From Rhodobacteraceae bacterium EhC02 (lineage in GTDB: Bacteria; Pseudomonadota; Alphaproteobacteria; Rhodobacterales; Rhodobacteraceae), in assembly GCA_001650895.1 (NCBI GenBank), contig LXYH01000016.1, positions 124,001-188,000 of the forward strand: a DNA stretch of 64,000 nucleotides, given 5' to 3'. Positions 55,894 through 64,000 of the stretch are shown here, piece by piece. Position numbers and translations under genes: made by a program. The notes beneath the pieces are model-generated. The model did not search any database. It was not told the DNA's origin and saw only the letters and a list, made by a program, of their open reading frames with translations. Every line of letters begins with the position of its first letter. The first letter of the stretch is position 1.

Positions 55894-56215
55894 CTATGGC
55901 CCTGTCTCGGCGGCACCGCGGGCGGCGCGGCGCAAGTCAAAGGGTCTTACGCGATTGCCACGACAAAGGAAAGGCCGCAGGCTTTCCGGGGCGTTCCCAC
56001 CCGTGGGAATGGGCTTGAGTCCTTGAGATTTCCCTAACGCCATTCTCCAAGCTATTGAAAAGAATATGTTTTGAAATTGTCCCATCACGGGACAGCCCCA
56101 GGGGCCGCGCCTCCTCCCGCCCCGAGCGGGAGTGTCGTTCATCTGCACCCTTGACATTCCGGCCCGCGCGGCGCCCCGTGGCGCAGATCGCGACCACCTG
56201 CAAAGACACTTCCCG
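55894..56215. promoter_or_regulatory. Divergent rnd / MFS intergenic region with a palindrome
   Basis: 322 bases without a convincing gene. TTCCCACCCGTGGGAA (55994-56009) is a perfect 7-2-7 palindrome that could be an operator. A GC-rich hairpin CTCCCGC / GCGGGAG lies at about 56114-56132. The regulator is unknown. Confidence 0.4.
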
Positions 56216-57427
56216 ATGCCCCTTCCCTTCGTCGCCGCCAATCCCGACCGCTGGCTCTATCTGCGCCTGGTGATCGGCATCGGCATCACGCAGATCATCG
56301 GCTTCGGCACAGTGTTCTATGCCTTCGGCAGCGTGGTGCCGGCCCTGTCTGATGACCTGGGCATCGCCCCCGGCACGGCCTTTGGCGCCTTTTCAGCGGC
56401 CCTGCTGATCGGGGCGCTGGCCGCCCCTACCGCGGGGCGGTTGCTGGACCGGCATGGCGCGCGGATGGTGATGGGAACGGGTTCGGTGCTGGCCGCCCTG
56501 TCGCTGATCGCGCTCAGCCAGGCGCAGGGGATTGTCTCGCTGGTGCTGGCCCTTGTCGCGGTCGAGGTGACGGCAACCCTTGTTCTGTATGACGCAGCCT
56601 TTGCCGCCCTTGCGCAAGGCCTCGGCCCCGCCCGTGCGCGGCGCGCCATCACCCATATGACGCTGCTGGGCGGCTTTGCCTCGACCGTGTTCTGGCCGCT
56701 GACACAGGCAATCCTTGTCTGGGCCGATTGGCGCACCGCCTACATGGTCTTCGCCGCGCTGAACCTCTGCGTCTGCCTGCCGCTGCACCTGAGCCTGACG
56801 CGCGCGCCGGATCTTGATCCGGTGACGGGTGCAAAGCCCGCCCTGCCGCCGCAATTCCCCCCACTGCCCCCCGCGCAGCACCGCCGCGCCATGATCTGGG
56901 TCGCCATATCCTTTGCCGTGGCGGGGCTGGTGTTTTCCGCGCTCTCGGCCTCATGGGTGACGACGCTGACGGCTTTCGGGCTGCCCGCCGCCGCCGCCGT
57001 GACCGCGGGCACCCTGATGGGCCCCGCACAGGTAGGTGTGCGTGTGCTGGACATGCTGTTCGGGCTGCGCCTGCATCCGCTGACCACGACGATGATCTCG
57101 ACGGTGCTGCTGATGGTGGCGCTGGCCGTGCTGTGGCTGACTGGCCCGACGCTGGCCGGAGCAATGATCTTTGCGGTGCTTTTCGGATTGGCGCAGGGGC
57201 TGACGTCGATCGTGCGGGGCACGGTGCCCCTGGTGCTGTTCGGCGCGCAGGGCTTTGCCGCAAGGTTGGGCCGTCTGGCCTCGGTCCGCATGGTGATGGC
57301 GGCCATCGCACCCTTCGGGATTGCCCTGCTGATCGAGACATGGAGCGCAAGCGCCGCACTTCTGGCGATGATCTGCCTGGCCATGCTGGGCGTCATGGCG
57401 TTGCGGATGATCCCGCAGGGATCGTGA
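56216..57427 (+). CDS. MFS transporter
   Basis: This 403-residue membrane protein has about twelve helices. It begins LRLVIGIGITQIIGFGTVFY and carries the MFS loop 2-3 motif GRLLDRHGARMVMGTG near residue 78. The central cytoplasmic loop is proline-rich (PPQFPPLPPAQHRR), and the second half starts MIWVAISFAVAGLVFSALSA. It resembles monocarboxylate/oxalate-type MFS permeases of the OFA or MCP group. The ATG at 56216 is taken as start; upstream in-frame residues are not membrane-like. It converges on purN, and nothing nearby points to a substrate. Confidence 0.88.
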   Translation: MPLPFVAANPDRWLYLRLVIGIGITQIIGFGTVFYAFGSVVPALSDDLGIAPGTAFGAFSAALLIGALAAPTAGRLLDRHGARMVMGTGSVLAALSLIALSQAQGIVSLVLALVAVEVTATLVLYDAAFAALAQGLGPARARRAITHMTLLGGFASTVFWPLTQAILVWADWRTAYMVFAALNLCVCLPLHLSLTRAPDLDPVTGAKPALPPQFPPLPPAQHRRAMIWVAISFAVAGLVFSALSASWVTTLTAFGLPAAAAVTAGTLMGPAQVGVRVLDMLFGLRLHPLTTTMISTVLLMVALAVLWLTGPTLAGAMIFAVLFGLAQGLTSIVRGTVPLVLFGAQGFAARLGRLASVRMVMAAIAPFGIALLIETWSASAALLAMICLAMLGVMALRMIPQGS

Positions 57428-57446
57428 CGGGCAACACCCGCCCCTG

Positions 57447-58037
57447 TCAGAGGTCGATCCGCCCCATCTGGCCGCGCGCAAACCGTTCCAGCACCACCGG
57501 ATAGAGGCGATGTTCCTGCTCCAGCACCCGCGCCGCCACGGCGGCCTCGGTATCGCCGGGCAGGATCGGTACCCGCGCCTGGCCCAGGATGGGGCCATCG
57601 TCCAGTTCCGGCGTCACCAGATGCACGGTGCAACCGGCCTCGGCGTCGCCGGCCTCAAGCGCGCGGGCATGGGTGTGAAGCCCCTTGTATTTCGGCAAGA
57701 GCGACGGGTGGATATTCAGCATCCGACCTTCCCAGGGCTGGACGAAACCGACGGTCAGAACCCGCATGAACCCGGCAAGGCACAGGATATCGGGCGCGGC
57801 CTTGTCCAGTTCGGCCTGAAGGGCCGCCTCGAATGCCGGACGATCCCCCTTGCAGGCGCGGTGATCCACCGCCGCCGTCGGAATCCCCATTTCCGCTGCC
57901 CGGGCAAGCCCCGCCGCGCCGGGATCGTTCGAGGCCACCAGCACGCAGCGCGCCGGATGATCGCCCGCCATGCTTTCGACAAGGCGGATCATGTTCGACC
58001 CGCCCCCCGAGATCAGGATGGCGACACGTTTCTTCAC
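57447..58037 (-). CDS. purN: Phosphoribosylglycinamide formyltransferase (folate-dependent)
   Basis: This 196-residue GAR transformylase begins [19 protein letters not shown] (phosphate loop). It carries the formyl-transferase core [20 protein letters not shown] with the catalytic [20 protein letters not shown] and [13 protein letters not shown] near residue 150. The GTG start at 58037 overlaps the purM stop (GTGA), so it is translationally coupled. It transfers formate from 10-formyl-THF to GAR in purine synthesis. Confidence 0.96.
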   Translation of the reverse strand: MKKRVAILISGGGSNMIRLVESMAGDHPARCVLVASNDPGAAGLARAAEMGIPTAAVDHRACKGDRPAFEAALQAELDKAAPDILCLAGFMRVLTVGFVQPWEGRMLNIHPSLLPKYKGLHTHARALEAGDAEAGCTVHLVTPELDDGPILGQARVPILPGDTEAAVAARVLEQEHRLYPVVLERFARGQMGRIDL

Positions 58038-59101
58038 AAAAGCGCGCCCTTGTAGGACACGCCCGCCCCGCCCGAGGTGACATGCCCCAGCGGATGCACG
58101 GTTTCACCCGCCTCGCGCAGCAGCGCGGTCAGCGCCTCGGCGCGGTCGGCCGCGACCACCAGGATCATGCCGATACCGCAGTTGAAGGTCTTGAGAATCT
58201 CGGCCTGGCTCATGCCGCCGGTCCGGGCCAGCCACTGGAAAACGCCCGGCAGGTCCCAGGCATCCAGGTCGATCTCGGCGCCCAGATCCTCGGGCAGCAC
58301 ACGCGGCAGGTTCTCGGTCAGGCCGCCGCCGGTGATATGGGCCAGCGCATGCACCCCGCCCGCACGGATCGCCGCGAGCACCTGGCGCACGTAAAGCCGC
58401 GTGGGGGTCAGCAGCACCTCGCCCATGGTGCCTTCGCCGAAGGGACAGGCATCGGCCCAGCCAAGGCCCGACACCTCGACCAGCTTGCGCACGAGGCTGT
58501 AGCCGTTGGAATGCACGCCATCGCTGGACAGCCCCAGCAGAACATCGCCAGCCTGAACGCCCGCAGGCAGATCCTGCCCGCGTTCCATCGCCCCCACGGC
58601 GAAACCCGCAAGATCGAAATCGCCACCGTGATACATGCCCGGCATTTCCGCCGTCTCGCCGCCGATCAGCGCGCAGCCCGACAGGGCGCAGCCCTCGGCG
58701 ATGCCTTCGATGATGCGCGCGGCGCTGTCCAGCTCCAGCTTGCCGGTCGCAAAATAATCCAGGAAGAACAGCGGCTCGGCGCCCTGGCAGACCAGATCAT
58801 TGACGCACATGGCCACAAGGTCGATCCCGATGCTGTCCACATTGCCCGTGTCGATGGCGATCCGCAGCTTGGTGCCCACGCCATCCGTGGCCGCCACCAG
58901 GATCGGGTCGTTGTAGCCTGCGCCCTTCAGGTCGAACAGCGCCCCGAAGCCGCCAAGCCCCGACATGGACCCCGCCCGCGTTGTGCGTTTCGCCGCCGGC
59001 TTGATCCGTTCGACCAGCGCATTGCCAGCGTCGATATCGACGCCCGCATCGGCATAGGTGATCCCGTTCTTCGCGCCTTTGGCCTGCTCTGCATCCGACA
59101 T
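58034..59101 (-). CDS. purM: Phosphoribosylformylglycinamidine cyclo-ligase
   Basis: This 355-residue AIR synthetase begins [20 protein letters not shown]. It has [20 protein letters not shown] near residue 50, [20 protein letters not shown] near 72 and [20 protein letters not shown] near 150, all PurM hallmarks. AAAGGATT precedes the ATG at 59101; an in-frame ATG lies at 59116. It forms an operon with purN and acts directly after PurSLQ, whose S and Q genes lie 9 kb away. Confidence 0.96.
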   Translation of the reverse strand: MSDAEQAKGAKNGITYADAGVDIDAGNALVERIKPAAKRTTRAGSMSGLGGFGALFDLKGAGYNDPILVAATDGVGTKLRIAIDTGNVDSIGIDLVAMCVNDLVCQGAEPLFFLDYFATGKLELDSAARIIEGIAEGCALSGCALIGGETAEMPGMYHGGDFDLAGFAVGAMERGQDLPAGVQAGDVLLGLSSDGVHSNGYSLVRKLVEVSGLGWADACPFGEGTMGEVLLTPTRLYVRQVLAAIRAGGVHALAHITGGGLTENLPRVLPEDLGAEIDLDAWDLPGVFQWLARTGGMSQAEILKTFNCGIGMILVVAADRAEALTALLREAGETVHPLGHVTSGGAGVSYKGALL

Positions 59102-59236
59102 GGAAAATCCTTTCATCGCTTGGCCTGCGGGTTAATCCAAAGCCCGCCGCTTGGCAATCTGAAAGCCCTGTCCGGGGCGCGACACAGGCGAAAGCCTTGA
59201 CGCGCCCCGCCCGTCTGCTAGCAAGGCACGCAGGTC

Positions 59237-59312
59237 GGGCCTGTAGCTCAATGGTTAGAGCAGAGCGCTCATAACGCTTTGGTTGGGGGTTCGAGTCCCT
59301 CCGGGCCTACCA
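59237..59312 (+). tRNA. tRNA-Ile2 (CAT anticodon, lysidine type)
   Basis: 76 bases with encoded CCA. The acceptor GGGCCTG pairs with CGGGCCT (first pair G-U). The anticodon loop CTCATAA carries CAT, and the T-arm is GGGGGTTCGAGTCCCTC. D-arm and anticodon-arm features (GGTTAGAGC, CGCTCATAACGC) resemble tRNA-Ile2, read after lysidine modification, rather than elongator Met. That distinction is a judgement by eye. Confidence 0.88.
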
Positions 59313-59326
59313 CCTGCGCCAGCGGG

Positions 59327-60850
59327 TCATTGCACAAGCTCGGATTGCCCGTTGGGCTTGACCCGCCAGGTTCCCGTCGAGCGCCGGCCATCCGCATGGT
59401 ACAGCGTGCCGAAACCGCTGATGCGGCCATTCTCGAAATTGCCATCATAACGATCGCCATTGGGCCAGTAGAGAACGCCCTGCCCGTGCTTGGCATCATT
59501 GGCCATGTTGCCTTCGTAACGCTCGCCATTGGTAAACTTCAACTTGAAGAAGCCTTCGCGGGAATCGTTCACGTAAGTCCCTTCGGACACGGCCCCGTCC
59601 TCGTGAACATAAACCCCGTGCCCGTTGAAACGGTTCTGCTTGAACGCACCGGTATAGGTGACGCCGTTGGGAAAACGGGCGAAGAAATGGCCCTCGCGCA
59701 CACCGTTCACGTAGGTACCACGATATTCGGTACCATTGGCGTAGACCTCGACGCCTTCCCCGTGAAACTCGCCTTCGTTGAATTCGCCCTCATAGACGTT
59801 TCCATTGGCGAATTCGCGACGACCTTTGCCGTGGATCTTGCCCTCGACGAATGTGCCGACATAGCTGCTGCCATCCGCCCAGACATATCGTCCTTCGCCG
59901 TGGAACCGGTCATCCTTGAACGCACCGCTATAGCTGACCGGACCGTCGGTCTGGAACCCTTCGCCGTGGCGTTTGCAATCGACGAAATCACCGACGTAGA
60001 CAAAGCCCGAATTCAGGGTCCAGCGCCCTTTGCCATGGCGGCAGATACCCTCCTCGAGCATCCGAAACCCGCCTTCGTATGTGTCGGTCGGTGTGACCAT
60101 GACCCCCTCGACAGGTGCGCCGTTCTCGAAGGTGCCTCGGATGACGGCCCCGCTGACCGCGCGTTCCATCACGCCACGGCCATGCGGCACTCCATCCGCG
60201 AATTCGCCCTCGTAGGTATCGCCATTCACATAGACCAGCGCGCCCTGTCCCTGGCGCGCGCCTGCCGCAAAGCGCCCGGTATAGCGTTCGCCGCTGGCCA
60301 GCAGTTCCTCGCCCGAGCCTTGACGCAGGCCATTGACGAAATCGCCGGTGAAGCGATCACCATTCGCCAGCAGTTCCTCGCCCTTACCCTGACGCAGGCC
60401 GTCCACGAAATCGCCGGTGAAGCGATCGCCATTCGCCAGAACTTCCTCGCCCTTGCCCTGCCGCAGGCCGTCCACGAAATCGCCGGTGAAGCGATCGCCA
60501 TTCGCCAGAACTTCCTCGCCCTTGCCCTGCCGCAGGCCGTCCACGAAATCGCCGGTGTAGCGATCACCATTGACCAGCACTTCCTCGCCCGTGCCCGTCC
60601 GCGCGCCCTCGACGAAATCGCCTGTGTAGATCTTGCCGTCTGGCATGTGCAGCACGCCCTGTCCGCTGCGCGCATTCCACTGCCATGCCCCGCTATATGT
60701 CGCGCCATCCTCGAGACTTTGCGAACCGGTGCAGCCATGCCAGACCGGCAAAAGAGACAGGCAGATACCTGACGCAAGCTGTCCGACAAACAGCACGGCG
60801 CCAAGTACGAACGGCGCAAGCATCAGACTTGCCAAAAGCGATTTCCGCAT
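59327..60850 (-). CDS. MORN-repeat protein with N-terminal membrane anchor
   Basis: This 507-residue protein has an N-terminal hydrophobic segment (residues about 5-37, signal anchor or signal peptide). About nineteen MORN repeats of the form GxGxxxxxNGDxYxGxFxxG follow, from residue 50 to near the end. Repeats at about 85-175 are nearly identical (DGLRQGKGEEVLANGDRF) and reflect recent duplication. AGGAAG precedes the ATG at 60850. MORN arrays form long beta-hairpin platforms that bind lipids or proteins. An outer-face scaffold is a reasonable guess; no enzymatic domain is present. Confidence 0.9.
   Translation of the reverse strand: MRKSLLASLMLAPFVLGAVLFVGQLASGICLSLLPVWHGCTGSQSLEDGATYSGAWQWNARSGQGVLHMPDGKIYTGDFVEGARTGTGEEVLVNGDRYTGDFVDGLRQGKGEEVLANGDRFTGDFVDGLRQGKGEEVLANGDRFTGDFVDGLRQGKGEELLANGDRFTGDFVNGLRQGSGEELLASGERYTGRFAAGARQGQGALVYVNGDTYEGEFADGVPHGRGVMERAVSGAVIRGTFENGAPVEGVMVTPTDTYEGGFRMLEEGICRHGKGRWTLNSGFVYVGDFVDCKRHGEGFQTDGPVSYSGAFKDDRFHGEGRYVWADGSSYVGTFVEGKIHGKGRREFANGNVYEGEFNEGEFHGEGVEVYANGTEYRGTYVNGVREGHFFARFPNGVTYTGAFKQNRFNGHGVYVHEDGAVSEGTYVNDSREGFFKLKFTNGERYEGNMANDAKHGQGVLYWPNGDRYDGNFENGRISGFGTLYHADGRRSTGTWRVKPNGQSELVQ
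60401..60538 (-). repeat. Two identical 69-bp tandem units inside the MORN gene
   Basis: Bases 60401-60469 and 60470-60538 appear identical. Flanking units at 60332 and 60539 differ at only a few positions. Each encodes exactly one 23-residue MORN unit, so expansion or loss keeps the reading frame. Confidence 0.85.
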
Positions 60851-60970
60851 GGGGACTTCCTTGAAAAACTGCAGACAAGCAAAGTCGTTAATCAAGGGTT
60901 TGCCGATGGTCCAAGAATTTCAACGCAACGGCACATCCGATAGGCCGCACCCCATCGAAAGTTCACGAAA

Positions 60971-61414
60971 TCAAGCCTTTCGCGCTTGTTGCCCGCTGTT
61001 CGGGGACGGTATCGGAAAGATCACGTCATAGGCCCAGTTGAAGCAGAAGGCATAGACCAGATAGAAGCCGGCAAAGGCCACATCCATCACGAAAGCGGTC
61101 CAGAATCCGACGCCCAGAAAAACCGCGATGAAGGGGATCAGAACCACAAGCAGCCCCGCCTCGAACAGGACCGCATGAAGAACGCGGATCAGGGGCGTCT
61201 TGCGCACATCGCCGCGCCGCCGGAGCATCGCGTGATCGAAAAGCAGGTTATAAAGGTAATTCCAGCCAGTGGCGATGGTGGCGCTGATCACGGTGACCAC
61301 GCCCATGTCCTTCAGGGGCGTGCCGAACACCCAGGCCCCCAATGGCGTGATGATGGCAAGGGCGATCAGTTCGAAGCTGATCGCGTGGCGAATCCGGTCT
61401 GCCGTGCGGCGCAT
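60971..61414 (-). CDS. PACE-family multidrug/biocide efflux protein
   Basis: This 147-residue protein is built of two BTP repeats, each with two membrane helices. The PACE motifs RIRHAISFELIAL (helix 1) and RVLHAVLFEAGLL (helix 3) alternate with WNYLYNLLFDHAM (helix 2) and FNWAYDVIFPIPS (helix 4). Acidic residues in helices 1 and 3 (E15 type) are expected to couple proton flow to drug export. It is related to AceI, the chlorhexidine efflux pump, and some members export polyamines. It is monocistronic between the MORN gene and the kinase gene. Confidence 0.9.
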   Translation of the reverse strand: MRRTADRIRHAISFELIALAIITPLGAWVFGTPLKDMGVVTVISATIATGWNYLYNLLFDHAMLRRRGDVRKTPLIRVLHAVLFEAGLLVVLIPFIAVFLGVGFWTAFVMDVAFAGFYLVYAFCFNWAYDVIFPIPSPNSGQQARKA

Positions 61415-61524
61415 GGCGCTCTCCCGTTTTTGGCCGGGTCGTCCCGGAAAAATCGCCCGTTACGGGGGAGGTCGTCCTCGCTTGGCCGAAATGTATCACC
61501 CTGCGCGCGGCAGACAAGGCGGCC

Positions 61525-62841
61525 CTAGCGCGCGATCACGATATCGGCGCGCAACCCGCCCAACCTATCGCTTTGCCCCAACCGCAACACACCACCATGG
61601 GCGCGGGCGATGTCGGTGGCGATGGCCAGCCCCAGGCCCACGCCCGATCCCTTGTTCTGGTTGCGCGACCGGTCCAGACGGGTGAAGGGCTTGACCGCCT
61701 CGCCGCGCTGATCGGGCGGAATGCCGGGTCCGTCATCCTCGACCCGGATGCGCAGCGATTTGTCGGTCAGAAGCATCGAGACCTCGGCATGGCTGCCATA
61801 GCGCACCGCGTTGTTGATCAGGTTCTCGACCGCCCGGCGCATCGCGATGCGGCGCAGCGGCACCTCGCCCTGCCCCTCCAGACCTGCAAGGGTCACGCGT
61901 TTGCCTGCGCGGGTGAAATCCTCGGCAAGGTCACGCAGCAACTCGGCCGGATCGACGGGTTCCGGCTCGGCCTCGGAAATGCCGCGGGCGAAATTCAGGA
62001 ACTCGTCCAGCATCGATTGCATCTCGTCGACATCGCGCTGCAGATCGGCCACGTCTTCCGCATCCAGCATCGACAATCCCAGCTTGAGCCGCGTGAGAGG
62101 TGTGCGCAGATCGTGGCTGACGCCGGACAGCATCAGCGTGCGCTGCTCGATCTGGCGTTCGATCCGGGCGCGCATGTCAAGAAAAGCATTGCCCGCCGCG
62201 CGCACCTCGACGGCGCCCGAAGGCTTGTAGGCCATGTGGCGCCCCTTGCCGAAGGCCTCCGCGGCCTGCGCCAGCCGCGTGATCGGTCGCAGCTGGTTGC
62301 GCAGGTAGATAAAGGCGATCAGCGTCATCAGCGCGCCGAAGAACACCATGTTCACGAACAGCTGATGCGGATTCGTCGGCGACACCCGCCGCCGGTCCAG
62401 CAGCACCTCCAGCACCCCATGCTCGGTTTCCAGCACCAGCAGCACGTTCCAGTCATCCGGCAATTGCACCGCCGCAAGACCGGGCAGAAGCGCATCGAAG
62501 GTCTCGATCACGCGCAGGCCCGACAGGTCATACCAGCGCCGCACCGCCGGCGGCGTCGTACCGGCGGGCAGGAATCGCAGACCGATATCCAGCAGCGATG
62601 CAGCGCTCGATACCCCCTCCAGCGCGCTGCGCTGGTCCGGCGCGCCGCGCATGTCGAGGATCAGCATCTGGACCTCGCGCGCGGCGGTGCGGGTCATCTG
62701 GCGCGTCACCCCTTCGAAATGGCGCTGAATGAACACCACCGAGACGACAAGTTGCAGCGTGACCACAGGCAGGATCAGGATAAGGGCGGCCCGGCCATAA
62801 AGACCGCGCGGGGAAAAGCGTTTGAGCCAGCCGAAGAACAT
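61525..62841 (-). CDS. EnvZ/OmpR-type sensor histidine kinase
   Basis: This 438-residue inner-membrane kinase has TM1 (about 17-38), a short periplasmic domain (39-158), TM2 (about 160-180) and a HAMP domain (RNQLRPITRLAQAAEAFGKG). His 243 lies in MLSGVSHDLRTPLTRLKLGL. The N-box is RAVENLINNAVRYG, and G-boxes are EDDGPGIP and GSGVGLGLAIATDI. The HAMP-to-H-box sequence is that of EnvZ-like osmosensors. Normally an OmpR regulator gene precedes it; here the gene upstream is an unrelated hydrolase on the other strand, so within this window it is an orphan. It ends in TAG. Confidence 0.92.
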   Translation of the reverse strand: MFFGWLKRFSPRGLYGRAALILILPVVTLQLVVSVVFIQRHFEGVTRQMTRTAAREVQMLILDMRGAPDQRSALEGVSSAASLLDIGLRFLPAGTTPPAVRRWYDLSGLRVIETFDALLPGLAAVQLPDDWNVLLVLETEHGVLEVLLDRRRVSPTNPHQLFVNMVFFGALMTLIAFIYLRNQLRPITRLAQAAEAFGKGRHMAYKPSGAVEVRAAGNAFLDMRARIERQIEQRTLMLSGVSHDLRTPLTRLKLGLSMLDAEDVADLQRDVDEMQSMLDEFLNFARGISEAEPEPVDPAELLRDLAEDFTRAGKRVTLAGLEGQGEVPLRRIAMRRAVENLINNAVRYGSHAEVSMLLTDKSLRIRVEDDGPGIPPDQRGEAVKPFTRLDRSRNQNKGSGVGLGLAIATDIARAHGGVLRLGQSDRLGGLRADIVIAR

Positions 62842-62881
62842 GGGCTAAACCTAGCCGCAGCCAGACGCCAAAGGAAGCAGA

Positions 62882-63793
62882 ATGCAAGCAGACCCGGGCT
62901 TTGACCCTATCGCCGGACAACCGGACCAGATCGCACCCGGCCTGCGCCGGATCCTGGCACCGAACCCCTCGCCCATGACGTTCCGGGGCACCAATACCTA
63001 TATCGTGGGACAGACCGATCTGGCCGTGATCGACCCCGGCCCCGACAATGCGGCGCATCTTGCGGCGATTCTCGCGGCTTGCGGGCCGGAACAGCGGATC
63101 ACGCATATCCTTGTCACCCATGCCCATGTCGACCATTCGCCCCTGGCGCGGGCCCTGTCGCGGGCAACCGGCGCGCCGGTGATGGCCTATGGCGATGCGC
63201 AGGCCGGGCGCAGCGCGGTGATGGACAGCCTGGCGCAAGCAGGGCTGGCCGGCGGCGGCGAAGGCGTCGATGCCGGCTTTGTGCCCGATGCCTGCCTGGC
63301 GGATGGCGCAACCGTCACCGGGTCCGACTGGCAGCTCCAGGCGATCTGGACACCGGGCCATTTCGGCAATCACCTTTGCTTCGCAATGGGCGACATCCTG
63401 TTCACCGGTGATCTGGTAATGGGCTGGGCCAGTTCACTGGTCTCGCCGCCGGACGGCGATCTGACCGATTTCATGGCCTCCTGCCGGTGCCTGCGCGCGC
63501 GGGCGGACCGGATCTACCTGCCCGGCCATGGCGCGCCGGTCACCGATCCGGCCAGCCGGATCGACTGGCTGATCACGCATCGCAAGGCGCGCGAAGCGGC
63601 CATCATCAAGGCGCTGCAGGCCGCCCCGGCCACGGCCGAGACACTGGCGCGGCAGATCTATACCGAGACACCCGCCATGCTCCTGCCCGCAGCCGCCCGC
63701 AACGTCTTTGCCCATCTTGTTGACCTGACAGGAAAAAACATCATCGCACCCGAGGGACAACTGTCCTGGACAGCCCGTTTCCACCAGCTTTGA
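62882..63793 (+). CDS. Metallo-beta-lactamase fold hydrolase with winged-helix tail (LACTB2-like)
   Basis: This 303-residue protein has the dinuclear zinc motif ILVTHAHVDHSPLARAL near residue 80. The later ligands lie in WTPGHFGNHLCF near 158, FTGDLVMGW near 176 and LPGHGAPVTD near 215. A C-terminal winged-helix-like tail (about 235-300) follows. This BLACT-WH layout is that of LACTB2-like proteins, which hydrolyse RNA or thioesters. The start lies 40 bases from the divergent kinase gene. The physiological substrate is not known. Confidence 0.9.
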   Translation: MQADPGFDPIAGQPDQIAPGLRRILAPNPSPMTFRGTNTYIVGQTDLAVIDPGPDNAAHLAAILAACGPEQRITHILVTHAHVDHSPLARALSRATGAPVMAYGDAQAGRSAVMDSLAQAGLAGGGEGVDAGFVPDACLADGATVTGSDWQLQAIWTPGHFGNHLCFAMGDILFTGDLVMGWASSLVSPPDGDLTDFMASCRCLRARADRIYLPGHGAPVTDPASRIDWLITHRKAREAAIIKALQAAPATAETLARQIYTETPAMLLPAAARNVFAHLVDLTGKNIIAPEGQLSWTARFHQL

Positions 63794-63874
63794 GCCCGCA
63801 GGCAAAGCTTTTGCAAAAATATGCCAAATGCCTCTGGACGCGACAAAACCCTGTTGTTATATCCGCCCTCGTGT

Positions 63875-63949
63875 TCCGGCGTAGCTCAGCGGTAGAGCAG
63901 TTGACTGTTAATCAATTGGTCGTAGGTTCGATCCCTACCGCCGGAGCCA
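63875..63949 (+). tRNA. tRNA-Asn (GTT anticodon)
   Basis: 75 bases with encoded CCA. Acceptor TCCGGCG pairs with CGCCGGA. The anticodon loop CTGTTAA carries GTT, and the T-arm is GTAGGTTCGATCCCTAC. Confidence 0.96.
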
Positions 63950-63980
63950 AAAATCCCAATAGAATCAGATATCTACAAAG

Positions 63981-64000
63981 AGCCCGCTAAGGCGGGCTTC
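63981..64000 (+). terminator. Hairpin after tRNA-Asn, cut by the window edge
   Basis: Stem AGCCCGC / GCGGGCT with loop TAAG, followed by TC at the last bases of the window. The expected T-run would lie outside. Confidence 0.65.

Noticed and set aside
60320-60610. Possible CRISPR-like or intergenic tandem array
   Set aside because: The units are contiguous 69-bp repeats without spacers and encode MORN units in frame.

Overview
The window comes from an alphaproteobacterium, almost certainly a member of the Rhodobacterales (Roseobacter/Rhodobacter group). Four things point there: GC-rich coding sequence, a permuted two-piece tmRNA encoding the tag ANDNRAPVAMAA, a trgA-trgB-cysK cluster behind phr and cfa as in Rhodobacter, and alphaproteobacterial families such as SspB-alpha, DUF1476 and DUF4169. 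Most of the window is ordinary chromosome with tight operons and many 4-base ATGA/GTGA overlaps.

Bases 1-11.7 kb look less GC-rich and form a catabolic block. On the minus strand lie a peptide-type ABC importer (binding protein, two permeases, fused double ATPase) and an Ldh2-family dehydrogenase cut by the window edge. Beside them are an S51 peptidase, a GcvA-like LysR regulator and a divergent operon of an MttB-family methyltransferase, a PanE-like reductase and an FAH-family enzyme. The substrate is unknown.

Bases 11.7-19.9 kb are a mosaic mobile region ending at tRNA-Ser. It holds gene fragments of a polyol operon, an IS3 remnant, three copies of a ~35-bp repeat, a PepSY membrane protein, a phosphatase-ADP-ribosylglycohydrolase fusion, a phage-like DUF5681 / methyltransferase / ParB operon and a DUF2924-large serine recombinase pair. 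The ParB-methyltransferase fusion and the DUF2924 gene each carry an in-frame TAG where glutamine would fit.

Bases 20-35 kb are chromosomal: an AI-2E family permease, an alanyl-tRNA editing hydrolase, an MscS channel, then cysK-trgB-trgA-cfa-phr (all minus; the photolyase gene has a good RpoE-like promoter). They continue with a class V aminotransferase, acuI, a DinB protein, and a DUF2182-DUF1326 pair divergent from a FadR-type regulator over two matching operators.

Bases 35-50 kb hold tmRNA followed directly by its ClpXP adaptor sspB, then fumC, two small proteins, a P450-hydrolase pair, ccdA, rne with a long leader, a DctB/DctD-like two-component pair whose regulator lacks GAFTGA, and purC-purS-purQ.

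Bases 50-64 kb hold the DUF1476 ATPase inhibitor, a split cobalamin-dependent methionine synthesis locus (homocysteine methyltransferase, corrinoid protein, DUF1638) with a candidate switchable RNA leader, sufE, a lipoprotein, rnd, an MFS transporter, purM-purN, tRNA-Ile2, a MORN-repeat protein, a PACE efflux pump, an EnvZ-like kinase, a metallo-beta-lactamase fold hydrolase and tRNA-Asn.
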